A stretch of DNA of 64,000 bases, from positions 4,318-68,317 of the forward strand of contig JAENRP010000006.1 in assembly GCA_024741835.1 (NCBI GenBank), in the 5' to 3' direction. Shown here piece after piece: positions 11,115 to 21,810 of the stretch. Numbering within the stretch: position 1 is the stretch's first letter; each line of letters opens with the position of its first letter. Both the position numbers and the translations under genes were made by a program. The notes below the pieces were generated by a model that was given only the letters and a program-made list of their open reading frames with translations, did not search any database and was not told the origin of the DNA. Origin of the DNA: Diplocarpon mali. Lineage: Eukaryota; Ascomycota; Leotiomycetes; Helotiales; Drepanopezizaceae.

Positions 11115-13811
11115 ATGGTTCCACCAGCAAAGCGTCGGAGGCGTCACGTCGTTCTCTCGCCCTCGGAGGAGGAAGACGACGAGGATGAGCCCGTCACCAA
11201 GCCGCAAGCTCGCCCGAGCAACTTGATGCCCACCTCGCCGCCCTCGGCGAATACTACGACAGCTCCAGGATCGGTGAAATCCCCGCCTCGTCCTGCCCCC
11301 GCATCGAAGAAGATGCAGCCCCGAGCGAAGACTGCAAACCACCCCCATAATGCCGCACCGAGACACCTCCCAGAGCAGACCCGCGGGGCTAGAGCCAGCA
11401 CGAAGAGTGCAAGCCGTAGCCCAGAGAAAGCCAAATGGCGCGGTGCGAGTGCCGACTCGGTCAAGAGTGGGAATATACGCACTCTCTTCACGAAACAAGC
11501 GCAACGCCAGCAGGCAGGTGGGTTCGCGGGAACTGTGTCCAGGCCGAAACTCTCGGTGCAAAGCTCGAAGAGCTCCAGAGCCACCGAGGACGACGACCTG
11601 ATATCTGACGATGATGTCCCCGAAGCGAGAGCACCGCCGTCCAGCATGGTTGGGTTAGCAGCACGTAAGCGGTCAAGAGGTATGGAACTTCACAACAACG
11701 GTGAGGGAGACTTGCCATGTGCTAGCCAGAGATTCATGGTTCCCAAGCCGCCGCCAGAGACCGCCCCCGGGGAGGATACAAGGCCCTGGGCAGAGAGATT
11801 CGCCCCGGTGAGCTTGGACGAGCTGGCGGTTCACAAGAAGAAGGTCTCGGACGTCCGAGGATGGCTCGAAGATGTCATGGGAGGTCGATTGAGACAACGC
11901 CTGTTGGTTTTGAAGGGAGCTGCTGGCACTGCCAAGACAACAACGGTCCAGCTATTGGCAAAAGCTATGGACTGTGACGTACTGGAATGGCGCAATCCTG
12001 TGGGCTCCATGGCCACGGCAGATGGAGTTCTCTCCATGTCTGCTCAGTTTGAAGAGTTCATGGGTCGAGGCGGAAAGTATGGGCAGCTGGATATGATATC
12101 TGACAATGGGAGCATAGCCCCCGGACCGGAGGTCAACCCGCGCGATCGTCAGAAGAATCTTATTCTCATAGAAGAATTTCCTAATACCTTCACACGCTCT
12201 TCTACCGCATTGCAATCATTCCGATCCACAGTCCTTTCGTACCTTGCTTCAAATACACCACCTCTCTCCATGATGACTCATAATTCTAGGGACCCGATAA
12301 CACCCGTGGTCATGATCATATCGGAGACGTTGCTCACTACAACGTCTGCATCCGCGGATAGCTTCACGGCGCATAGGCTTCTCGGCCCAGAGATCCTGCA
12401 GCACCCAGGAGTCGGGACGATCGAGTTCAATGCAATCGCACCAACTATTCTGGCAAAGGCGCTTGAGCTAGTTGTGCAGAAAGAGTCTCGAAGGTCAGGC
12501 CGCAGGAAAACCCCAGGGCCGCTCGTGCTCAAGAAGATTGGCGAGACAGGGGACATCAGAGGTGCAATCGGGTCTTTGGAGTTCCTTTGCCTTCGAGGGG
12601 ACGTCGACGGCGACTGGGGTGCTAACGTTGCCTCGGGCAAAACCAAGAGAGTGAGGAAGGACACAGCTTTGACCAAGATGGAAGAAGAGAGTCTTGAACT
12701 CGTCACCCGGCGAGAGGCTAGCCTGGGCATCTTCCATGCGGTAGGCAAGGTAGTCCATAACAAGCGCGAGGAGAAGGCACCACTACTACGACTCGGCGAA
12801 AGTGACGTGGAGCGGCTGCCAGACTTCATGTCTCTGCATTCTCGACCAAAGAGGACTCAAGTTATGGTCGACGAGCTCATCGACGAAACAGGTACGGACA
12901 CTCAGACATTCGTTGCAGCACTTCACGAGAACTACATCCTGTCTTGCGAAGCGCCGCCAACCTCTTTCGAAGTTTCTACCCTCGACCACGTGAACGGCTG
13001 CATCGATGCTCTGTCTGACAGCGATCTGCTGTCCCCATCATGGGACGGTTCGTTCAATCTAGGCGGGTTTGGAGGTGGTCTCGGCGGCAAAGGCAGCGGC
13101 GGCGACATTATGCGCCAGGACGAAATCAGCTTTCAGGTCGCCGTCCGAGGCATCCTTTTCGCTCTCCCTTCGCCAGTGAGACGCACAGCTCCTGCGGCTG
13201 CGGGTCTTCGCACAGGGAAACACGGCGAAGCCTTCAGGATGTTCTACCCAACGAGTCTCAAGCTCTGGAGGATGAGAGAGGAGATCGAGAGTACCATTGA
13301 TCTGTGGGTCTCGAGGCTAATGAAAGGCGATGACAGCCATCTGGGTGCGGTTGCGGTTGGAGCCGCCGCCTTCGCGAGACCGAAGGTGGGGACGGTAGAG
13401 AGCTGGAAGAGGGCCAGGCCGCCACCGTCGACCGCAAGCAGCTCGCAGAACGCGGATGCCGCGCCTCTCGTGGCAGCCGGCACTTCTGCCCGGAAAGAGA
13501 TGCTGCTGGAACGGCTACCATACATGGTCACCGTTGCCAAGGCGAGGAAGCCCTCGCCGTCCACACTCGCCATTCGAGACATGGAGAGAGTCACGACTTT
13601 TCGTGGCATTGGCTTCCCATCCGAGGAAGATCCGGGTGACACCGAGGACAGAGGGCCACTCGGAGAGAACTGGGCAACGGATCAACCCGTGGAGGGCCAG
13701 TCTCCGAGGGGGCAGGGGCTGGTAACCAGAGGGCGTGGCTCCGCTAACGGACGGCCCTTGTCGCTGGGGCAAAAGCTTGTTTTGAGCGACGATGATATCG
13801 AGGACGACTAA
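11115..13811 (+). CDS. rad17: checkpoint clamp loader RAD17 (Rad24/RFC-like AAA+ ATPase)
   Basis: An 898-residue protein in one exon. Rad17 replaces Rfc1 in an RFC-like complex that loads the 9-1-1 clamp onto damaged DNA in the nucleus and so starts the ATR checkpoint; that role is known for the family. Sequence evidence: a disordered, charged N-terminus (residues 1-220), then the family entry motif RPWAERFAPVSLDELAVHKK (about 227-246), the Walker A loop GAAGTAKTTT (about 269-278), EWRNP shortly after, and the Walker B-like LILIEEFPN (about 349-357), where EEFPN is typical of Rad17. The C-terminus is acidic and ends DDDIEDD, as in Rad17 orthologues. Length fits fungal members (700-900). No intron is needed, which is unusual among the neighbours. 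It converges on the questin-oxidase-like gene downstream. Confidence 0.93.
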   Translation: MVPPAKRRRRHVVLSPSEEEDDEDEPVTKPQARPSNLMPTSPPSANTTTAPGSVKSPPRPAPASKKMQPRAKTANHPHNAAPRHLPEQTRGARASTKSASRSPEKAKWRGASADSVKSGNIRTLFTKQAQRQQAGGFAGTVSRPKLSVQSSKSSRATEDDDLISDDDVPEARAPPSSMVGLAARKRSRGMELHNNGEGDLPCASQRFMVPKPPPETAPGEDTRPWAERFAPVSLDELAVHKKKVSDVRGWLEDVMGGRLRQRLLVLKGAAGTAKTTTVQLLAKAMDCDVLEWRNPVGSMATADGVLSMSAQFEEFMGRGGKYGQLDMISDNGSIAPGPEVNPRDRQKNLILIEEFPNTFTRSSTALQSFRSTVLSYLASNTPPLSMMTHNSRDPITPVVMIISETLLTTTSASADSFTAHRLLGPEILQHPGVGTIEFNAIAPTILAKALELVVQKESRRSGRRKTPGPLVLKKIGETGDIRGAIGSLEFLCLRGDVDGDWGANVASGKTKRVRKDTALTKMEEESLELVTRREASLGIFHAVGKVVHNKREEKAPLLRLGESDVERLPDFMSLHSRPKRTQVMVDELIDETGTDTQTFVAALHENYILSCEAPPTSFEVSTLDHVNGCIDALSDSDLLSPSWDGSFNLGGFGGGLGGKGSGGDIMRQDEISFQVAVRGILFALPSPVRRTAPAAAGLRTGKHGEAFRMFYPTSLKLWRMREEIESTIDLWVSRLMKGDDSHLGAVAVGAAAFARPKVGTVESWKRARPPPSTASSSQNADAAPLVAAGTSARKEMLLERLPYMVTVAKARKPSPSTLAIRDMERVTTFRGIGFPSEEDPGDTEDRGPLGENWATDQPVEGQSPRGQGLVTRGRGSANGRPLSLGQKLVLSDDDIEDD

Positions 13812-14191
13812 CAAGAACTGCCGTGTACAACTAGGAGAGGCTGGATGGAAATTTTGGCACGGCTATGGGTAAAAAGCCGCAGTATGCTAGCATGATATCG
13901 TCAGCGATGTGTCGGGTGGTATCTACAAAATCCAGGAATCCCAAGCCAGTTCCGGTTGCGCCATCGTCGCCTCGTGAATGCCCGACGAGCAAGTTACAAA
14001 AAACCACGACCCCAGCGGATGTGCAGTATAGTCCCCGTCCATTTGCGCATCTGCCACAATTACAAGCTGACCAGGCCTCTAATTTTCATCCGTGGGTCCG
14101 AAACCAGTCCATCCCTTGAAGTCATCTGCAAAATGAACAGCTGCTGCCAAGTACTGCTCGTGCACATCTCCCCAAGTAAATGCTGCTTCTC
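13812..14191. other. convergent intergenic spacer
   Basis: Shared 3' region of the RAD17-type gene (plus) and the questin-oxidase-like gene (minus). No gene or repeat seen. Confidence 0.7.
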
Positions 14192-15462
14192 TTATAGCTC
14201 GCAAGGCTGTATCTCGTTAGCGCCGACCAAAGCCGCCAGGGGAAGCATACCTTTAACGTAATGGGCATCCTTAGCCCACGGCCCTGTGAGTGCCATCTCC
14301 TCCACATACTTCCACCCCTTCACCGGCCCAGCCTCCAAGTCCTCACTGATCTTCGGCCTCAACTGAGCCACGTATATGCCAATAGTCAACAGCCACCACT
14401 GCCTCACCAGCCCAACGTGAAACTCATTGGGTGTGAAGGGCAGCAGAATCCGTACGGCGTGCGAAGTGGTGAGTAAATGCACCATGAAAAAATCATACGC
14501 ATGTGTGCCTGGCTGCACGGTCCGTACCAGCAGCGCCACGGCCGCTTCCTGCGACTCGCGGAACTGCTTGATGGGATCGACGATCTCCCATGCATTCCAA
14601 TGCTCCAGGACCAGCGACTCGTGCTCGGAGAAGAGGACGTCTAGGTTTGCGGCGCCACGGTCTTTGAAGATCCCGTCAAAACGCACGTCGGCTGCTATCT
14701 TGTGGAGGATTACGAGGGGCGAGGAAGTGCTGTATGTGGAGGGCTTGGTGTAGGAGGGTTGGTCGAGGTACTTGTGGAGGTAGTTATAGGAGGTAGAGGC
14801 CATGGAGAGGGCTTCTGTGCCGAGTTCCTTGCTGGATAGCTCGTAGGCGTAGCCGAGATGGATGAGGGGGTGGCCGACTGTAGCGTGGAGTCAGTGAAGG
14901 GTCGCTAGAGAAAGCGCAGTCAAGGATTGGTAGGGAAACGAGTTCCTGTTGACTTACGCCCACCGATGACTCCATTGATCAAGGGTTCCTCTCCACTGAA
15001 CAGGTATTCATCTGCGACTGCTTTCCAATCATAATCATGCTTCAGCGCCATCTCATCCTCGAAAAAGTCCACATATGCTCTCTGGTATCTCTTGTCTCCC
15101 AGGAACTCCCGCCAATCTTTGTCTGTCACCTCTGCTGGAGAGTCCTTCCATTCTTCCAGCTCTCTTGACTCCTCGTCGTAGATCTTATTCAGCTGCTCAG
15201 CATCTGCGCCTAACAGGTAAGCGGATCCCAGCAGATGTGGCATGTGATTGTGATACTGAAGATGATGATAGAGTATGGAGTGGTTGACATGGTTTGCCCG
15301 CAGCAAATGCTTGAGAGTCCTGGGCCTCTTCTCTGCGGCCGTCTCTACATCGTTAATCTCAACGGACGGGAGGTCAATGAACTGTGCAGCACGATTTCTC
15401 GTCGTAAAATATTTGGCCAGACGATTCACCACTGGTACCCATGCTATCATAGGAGACGACAT
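14192..15462 (-). CDS. questin oxidase-like protein (DUF4243 family)
   Basis: Two exons, 14958-15462 and 14192-14877, with an 80-nt GT-AG intron (14878-14957, split codon C|TC), encode 396 residues. The family includes fungal enzymes that open anthraquinone rings by Baeyer-Villiger-type oxidation in polyketide pathways, but many members lie outside clusters and have unknown substrates. Seen here: LKHLLRANHVNHSILYHHLQYHNHMPHLLGSAYLLGA (positions about 48-84, His-rich, as in the family), INGVIGGLGHPLIHLGYAYEL across the splice junction, and HAVRILLPF in the C-terminal half. No signal peptide. No polyketide synthase or other secondary-metabolism gene is nearby, so a pathway role is not supported. 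It diverges from the UBE3D-type gene across 329 bp. Confidence 0.85.
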
Positions 15463-15791
15463 GACTGATGGACGTTGTACTTTTCCGAAGCCTTTGGATA
15501 TCCTGCCTTACTAGCTGTTGGGAACCAAGTGTGGGGAAGCTGTGAGGCTGAACTTCTTTCTACCGGGGTAGACCCGATTGGCTACAGTCTACTTCCGCTG
15601 ATAGAAGTGGAGCTTGTAGCTTGTAATTGTAAGGCGCTCTGACGCTACGGTGATACTTTGCTTCCGAGGCCGGCCCCATCAACATATTTGTAGAGGCAAG
15701 GCTTTCTTCTCGTGCGTGGACCCGCGTGTTATCAACAACCCTCTTCAAAGATGTTTCGACCACAACCGAAAGCGTGCCCAAAACATCAACC
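15463..15791. promoter_or_regulatory. divergent promoter region
   Basis: 329 bp between the start codons of the questin-oxidase-like gene (minus) and the UBE3D-type gene (plus). It must hold both promoters and 5' leaders. An in-frame upstream ATG at 15726 could extend the plus-strand protein by 22 residues. No clear TATA box. Confidence 0.55.
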
Positions 15792-17508
15792 ATGTCTTCT
15801 ATTGCTCCCTTGATATACGCAGAGCTGCTCTCTAACATTCGCCAGATATCTGTGATTGTTGCCCTCCATGCGCCGTGTGATTCTGCTACCAAAGTAGAGC
15901 TGTCAGCAAACGGCCAGCAATTTTTGTTACAACATAAAGAGCAGACAACTACCCTTGACCTCCCTGGTCAAGCTGTCTCTGCTTTCGAGCTCCAGAAGCC
16001 TATCTTGGGCAACAAAGAGCTCTCCTGGCGCCTCCCCTTAGCTGGCCAAGCCTCCCGAGCTAGCATTGAGGACGCGCAGAGCAACGAAGTTCCATGGTCT
16101 GCAAAAGACCTTTCATCAGATACAGAGTTCTCTTGCCGGAGATGCAGAGCTATCATCGTTGAGAGGGGAACCATCAGAGTATGGAAGGACCTCCCCAGCG
16201 AGAACTGGGCGGAGATGATGGACTTCTGGCATTGTCATAAGCCCGATGTTCCTGCTTCGGAAGGGCAGGCAAATGGCTCAAGTTGCCATGTGTCACATGA
16301 CGCGGAGAAGGTGGCAGCCAGCAAAGGTTACGGAGCGAGCACAAAGTTCGTTGCCAGCCCTGGAATCGCGCTCATCGACGCCTCGAATTTTGTACTTTGC
16401 TCCACAGACTGCAAAAATGTCATGGTAAGCCCCTTTCTCCCTGCCTGTCCGAAAGTTTTCGATTGGCTTTCTTCAGTCCACGGTTGCCACGGGTATCAAG
16501 AAGGTGGCCATGCTTCGCTCTGCGACCCAGTGGCTTGGCCAGCGATACAAATCCCCAAGATCGATACTCCTTTCCACTCTGCGCTTGCGCGGCGGTCATA
16601 CTTGCCTACCCGTTTCTTCGGATCAGGGGTTACTCGTTGACTGGAGGATCTGCCTCTGCCTTTCACTCCATTTCCTACTCGAGATTAAGAGGGCGATGAG
16701 ATTAGCAAGAGGGACACGACATAGAATTTCTATCCTCTTCTCTGAAGATTGACTATGAACAACGCACCATGCGTTATTCAATCGCGTACAATTAAACCCT
16801 CTTGCTAATGAAGTTCAGATCACGCCAGCCTCCGAAACTGATTCGAAATCGCGAGAAGCAACTTGCGCAAAGTGTCAGGAGTACCTTGGAAAATTAGACG
16901 ATCGAGCGGCCGGAGTCAAATTACTTAAATGGCGACTCTCTGGAACTTTATCATCGCTATCTTCTGCTACCTCAATGGAAGTTTCACCAAGACTTTCCTT
17001 GTACGTGTCGTCCCTGGCGATTTCGGCGATAACCTCACAATGTGTCTCGCGCATGTTGTTGATGCCTTCCGATGCAAATGTCGCAGTGAATTGTTCTGCC
17101 GAGCCACCTTCCTCTGGTATGTCGTGTCCGAGTTGGCACCCTACAAAACCACCCGCGGACACTCCCGCCTCCCCGTCAAAGTCCGAGCTTTTGTCGAAGT
17201 CCTCAAGTATGTTGCTGTTGTGGGTGCTCATGTCCTCTGTTGCTTTCTCTTCAAGCATACGGGACATGTCCTCGTCGGCCTCGGCTAAACCTAACTTGGC
17301 GATGAAAGTATTCTGGAGAATAGTGGGTGCGGAGGAAGCTGCGGCATTACTGGACAGCGACTCTGTGGAAGAGATGCAACTACCATCGGGAGGAACACTT
17401 GAGATAGAAAGGGATTTGCGGGAGAGTGCTCTTTGGCTACCACCAAGCGCAAGGAAGTTCAAGGACTGGGACGTTGGTCTGTTAGCTCGGTATCAGCCAA
17501 AGCCCTAG
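15792..17508 (+). CDS. UBE3D/HECT_2-type E2-binding protein (Ipa1-like)
   Basis: Family members bind ubiquitin-conjugating enzymes (E3-like) and, in yeast (Ipa1), affect mRNA 3'-end processing. Exon 15792-16424 carries YAELLSNIRQISVIV, LGNKELSWRLPL, the Cys pair CRRCRAI and the hallmark WKDLPSENWAEMMDFWHCHKP. Exon 16819-17508 carries CAKCQEYLGK with VKLLKWRL, the LLLWVLMSSVAFSSS block, AMKVFWR and SARKFKDWDVGLLARY at the end. Both exons are in phase 0, giving 440 residues if joined directly. The 394 nt between them is long for an intron here: a GT donor lies at 16425 and an AG at 16476, followed by an open stretch from 16477 that could be an extra exon. I leave that segment unresolved. The upstream ATG at 15726 is possible, but the family motif begins at 15792. 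An open frame on the minus strand (16875-17462) is antisense to the real exon. Confidence 0.85.
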
Positions 17509-18794
17509 ACCGATGAGATCAAGCTTGAGATTACCAGATCTCTGTGAGACTGAGAGGAACAAGCAATGATTCTGCGTGATTTGAATGTTCTATTTCTAGA
17601 CCCAAGTGGGAAGCTACCAGTATTTACACACGCCCTTTCCATCTCGACTTTTGCGGGGCGCTCAAGGTTGCGCGCGGCCTTCTCTTACTACGGAATTTAT
17701 GCATTTGGGTTGCTATATATACTCTTGGGTCGCTGGTGTGCTACTCCCTGACAGCAGAAAGAGATCCGGGACGGGGTGCGCCAAGGACGAGGACATGCCG
17801 AGCAGCTCCAGGCGTGCGGGGATGTCCGCCCACGGGCTGAGGCAGGTCGAGCACTCTCCGGCTCGAGTCTCGCACCTCTGCAGAGCCCGGGCACCAGGGC
17901 AGTCTGAGGATGTTCCTCTCGGTCAGCGCTATCGATACAAGAGGGGCACTGCCATGCACTCGAGTTCTGTCTCTGTATGGGTTCCATCGCAACATGCACA
18001 CCTGCACTCTACGCGAGAGGAGCAGCAAGACAAGTAGTGATATGTGAGGTCCGCTTCTTCTGGTTGGTGTTTTGCGTTCAGTATCGCATCTAGGGCCGCC
18101 CGATCGAGCATTCCAGCTAGGACACACAAGCACGGAGGTTGATACTAGGCAAACGGCCATATCAATATCTTGGGAGTGGGCTCGGTGTGTTTCAACCCTG
18201 ATGCTTCAATCCTCTCTCCCTCTCCCTCTCCCTCTCCCCTTTTCAAAAAAAATGAATAGCTCCGCCTAGGAGGGTTGCTTCAGGCCCTTGCTCTGGATCT
18301 CCAAGTTTTAGCATCATGTTTCGCGCGGGTTGATGCAAGACCGAGGACATCGACTGAGATCAATTCCTACTTCTCCCCCCCCCCTCACTCTATTGCAGTC
18401 CAGCAGTTCTCCACTCCGGCGGTCGGGAATCCTGTTTGGTCAGAGAACCAGAGTATGTACGCATGACTTGTCGTCACTTGTATGGTTTCTATTCATTCTT
18501 CTCACAGAAGTCCCCAGATAGCTGGAGGGATCTGAGAGTCCTGCCTCAGCCTGGTTAGCTGTTGACGAAGAACAGGCTTTCTTTCGAGACTAGCATCGCG
18601 GCTGAGTGATTTCGAGCATCAAGCCTTCGACCGGACGCTCTGCATAGCCGCAAGGTAAGAGAGCGTTTGCCAAACAGCCACCAATGCCGGAGGTGGTATA
18701 CAAGGTATCTGGAAGCTACTCGCACGAAATACGGCGTCGTCTGCTTGCCCCCTCAGCGGAGTCCCCGCTCACACAACCTTTGCGCGTGCGATGT
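17509..18794. other. intergenic, convergent
   Basis: Between the 3' ends of the UBE3D-type gene (plus) and TAD3 (minus). Only short unconvincing frames, plus a CTCTCC repeat at about 18213-18239. Confidence 0.6.
18213..18239. repeat. (CTCTCC)n repeat
   Basis: Four to five CTCTCC hexamers in the intergenic spacer. Confidence 0.85.
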
Positions 18795-20453
18795 TCAGAC
18801 GTGGAGACACGGTTCCACGTCCCTCTCCTCCCCATCATCGCTCTCCCACTGCCATGCAAGGAGCGTCCAGTTCAGCTCCTTCCTCCAGAAAAGCCCATGC
18901 CCCAGCTCACCGTCCGCACACAGACCGCCCGTCTCATGCATCCGCCTCTGGAATACCACGCGTCCGAAGCGAGAATGGACGATGGCCATCGAGCACATGA
19001 CGCACGGTTCGTGCGTGCAGTAGATCTCGAGCTCGTGGCAGAGGTAGCCGTTCTCATTGCCGGAGGCTTCGTAGTGTTGCTTCTCGAGCGAGAGGAGCGG
19101 CGCGTCGTTGAAGATCTCGTCGGGACCTTCATACGGATCGTTCGTCCGGTCGATTTGCGCCTCTGGCCGAGTAGGAAGTTCTGGATCGACTCCTAGGTGC
19201 GGGCCTCGATTGCCACCCGCCGGGCATCTGTCCAGAATTTTCTGCTTTCGACCCGGTGCAGCGTTCGCAAGTCCAGCTTCGGCTGTCGAGACAGTAGCTG
19301 CGAATCCGCCTGGCTCGATCTTCGCATCGTACATCGGCGTCTCCCCGGCAACCAGAGCCTCATGTTTTCGTGCAGCAGCCTCCCAATCCCTCCTTGCCTT
19401 CAAGCCCCCGGCCACCATCCCGATAGCCCTCATAACGGCATGCGCTGTCACATTGCCACACCCATCCCCCCTTCTCCAACCCTTCCACCTGGCATCACCA
19501 GCCACAGCACGCACCCGCCCTCTGCCCCCGCTCCTCTCCACGACGACGACGCCGACCCTCTCCCCACAGCCCTCCGCATCAGCATCCCGAGCAACACCTT
19601 CAGCAAGCTCCATGTACCCCCCCACCTCGCCCCCCATCTCCTCCTCCGCCCGGCTCAGGATAGACACGTGCGGTCCGAACGGGTTACTTTTCTTGTACAC
19701 CGTCGGCCAGTACTTGCTGCTCCAATCCGAGGCCTGCTCTTGTGATGTCGGCGCTAGGAGCGGGACGTCGGCTTCGAAGAGCTCGGCTTCCCCCAGGATG
19801 GACCTTAAAGGGACAAGGAGTTCAGAGAAGGTGATTGCGGTGGCAGGGCCGGCAATCAGGAAGAGATCCTGCGGTACTGTCGCTGTTGATGAGGTGGGCA
19901 TTGCGGATCGGGCAGCGAGTCGGGCCTGGACCTGAGAGGGCAGGTCGGGGAGTTTGGCGACCCGCCGGAGGTGTTGGAGATCTAGGCCTCCATCGTCGGG
20001 GACGAGTTTCCTCACCAGGCTAGAGAATATTAATGGCTTGAAGGGATCAACGCAAGCAGATGAAAGGCCGTTCGTCGTTCGTGAAAAGATAACAGCGGCA
20101 TGGATAGTCCTAATTCAAGATCCAAAAGACCTAGGACGAGAGCAAACCACTGGGGAAAGGAAAACGTACTTCAAAACCCCACTGGCAAGTTTCGCCGGTA
20201 CACCCGTGATGTAGACCTTCCCGAGCCGCTCCCTCTCCCTCGTCTCAAGCGTCGTTCTCAGTGGCACGAAAATCCCTTTTTTCGTCATCCCATCATCCAC
20301 ACCCGTTGCCTTTCCCTTTCGCCGTTCCTCTCCCCCTGTCTCCGAAGTGGCGGCTCGCAATATCCTGGGACTCGCTGCCTCATCGTCATTTGGCGATCCG
20401 TTGTTCACACCGCGCATGATCCCGACTTGCGATTCAGAAAGACCGGGGGACAT
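18795..20453 (-). CDS. tad3: tRNA wobble adenosine deaminase, non-catalytic subunit Tad3/ADAT3
   Basis: Two exons, 20170-20453 and 18795-20019, with a 150-nt intron (20020-20169, codon AA|C), give 502 residues; a Met at 20417 would give 490. Tad3 pairs with Tad2 to convert A34 to inosine in tRNA anticodons. Motifs: GIFVPLRTTLETR and KVYITGVPAKLASGVLNLVR at the N-terminus, LDLQHLRRVAKLPDLP just after the splice, the deaminase motif TAHAVMRAIG (His about 288) and CTHEPCVMCSMAIVHSR (zinc Cys about 434 and 437). The Glu that acts as proton shuttle in Tad2 (HAE) is Val here (HAV), as expected for the inactive structural subunit. The tail GHGLFWRKELNWTLLAW also fits. About 145 residues separate the zinc His from the PCxxC pair, so the domain carries a large variable insert. 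Confidence 0.93.
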
Positions 20454-21810
20454 CGTCGTGCCTAGATCCGGATGGTGGGAGCCGAGTCACACTTTCGGGT
20501 TGGCGGAAATCAGCTGCCGCCGATTCATTGTTTCGGTCAGGTCTTTAAGATTGGAAGGGGCACAATGTCAAGTCTTTAGATCTGTGGAGCGTGAGAGCTC
20601 AGAAGCCGGGATAATTAAAGTAACCCTATAAAAATATACACGCGCCCCGCGGCCGTTACACCGCTCTCGCTTCAAAGTCAGGTGACCCACGGAATAATCT
20701 GGGGGCCCCTGTCTGCCTATCCCGCCTTTATTTACTTTGGCGGGTCGCCCAAGCGAGACTGCCTAATCACCATCTCCTTCCAGCCCACAGCCTATTTGCC
20801 ACTTTCTGGGATTTCAAAACACATCATATTTCATCATTTGGAGGTATCGTTTGGAGGTATTTTTTAGATGTCCATTTCTCATCAAGATCAATGAGGCTCT
20901 AGTTACAAGCTGATGATCCACGTCATCCCCACCCCTTGTTAGATACCAAAAGAATCCACTAATCTGCAGATGAAAGAAGGAGGAACTATCAATGCAACGT
21001 AATTATCAAGAGCCAATCACTCACCGGCCAAGGAGATGTCGAAGCGAATTTCGGGGCCTAAGCAGAAGATGACCGCCCTTGAGAGATGATCATGTCATCG
21101 GGAACGCATATTCGAGAAGCCGGTTTTTCGCCATAGTGAGAGGGGCAAAATACAATCCGCACCAGGTGTTCTCCATCCATTTCGATGCCAGTTGAGAGCG
21201 AATGCCTCGAGACAAAGAGCCGGAGTGGAACCGACTGAGCAGTGGGCAAAGTAAATGTGCAAGATGTGTGTTTGAACACAGGATGTCCGCCCACAATATC
21301 GAAGTGAACTGACCCATTTGCATGCATGCAGGAGAGACAAGAAAACCACCGCCGAGAAAATGAAATAGAGGGACCAAGGGAAATGTAGAATAAAAGATCT
21401 ATTTCATCGCCCAAGTACAGGTACAAGGTCGAGCTGCGCAATCCGCTCGTATTGTACCTTGCGCCGAGAGGATTTGTTTGCTTCGAGTCGGGCCGGAATC
21501 TTTTTTTCTCTTTTTTTTTTTTTTTTGGTCGAGAACCTGGTGTTGTACATGGTAGCGGCTAGGACCGGGGCAAACGCCGGCATGATGCAGTGTCGATGAT
21601 AAGAAAAGGACCGCTCTGGAGCGGTAGATCGGAGGCTAGTGTAACACAAGGGGCCGTAAAATTCGTTGGTGAAACAGTCGTGAAATTCGAGTCATCCAAA
21701 TGTTACCCAGAAAGGCAGCAATGAACGAATCGTGTATCCAGCGACTCGAAAAGATCATTCCTCGTACCGTTACAAGCGTAAGATCATATCGTCGTCACGG
21801 AATGCTCAAG
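20454..21810. other. intergenic: TAD3 promoter and PUF 3' region
   Basis: The left part is the TAD3 promoter and leader; the right part is the 3' untranslated region of the Pumilio-type gene. There is a T-rich run at about 21499-21526. A TATA-like sequence near 20630 reads on the plus strand but has no gene after it. No coding gene seen. Confidence 0.6.

Noticed and set aside
16875..17462. 195-codon minus-strand frame
   Set aside because: Antisense to the UBE3D-type C-terminal exon, whose plus-strand motifs (KWRL, AMKVFWR, SARKFKDW) are clear.
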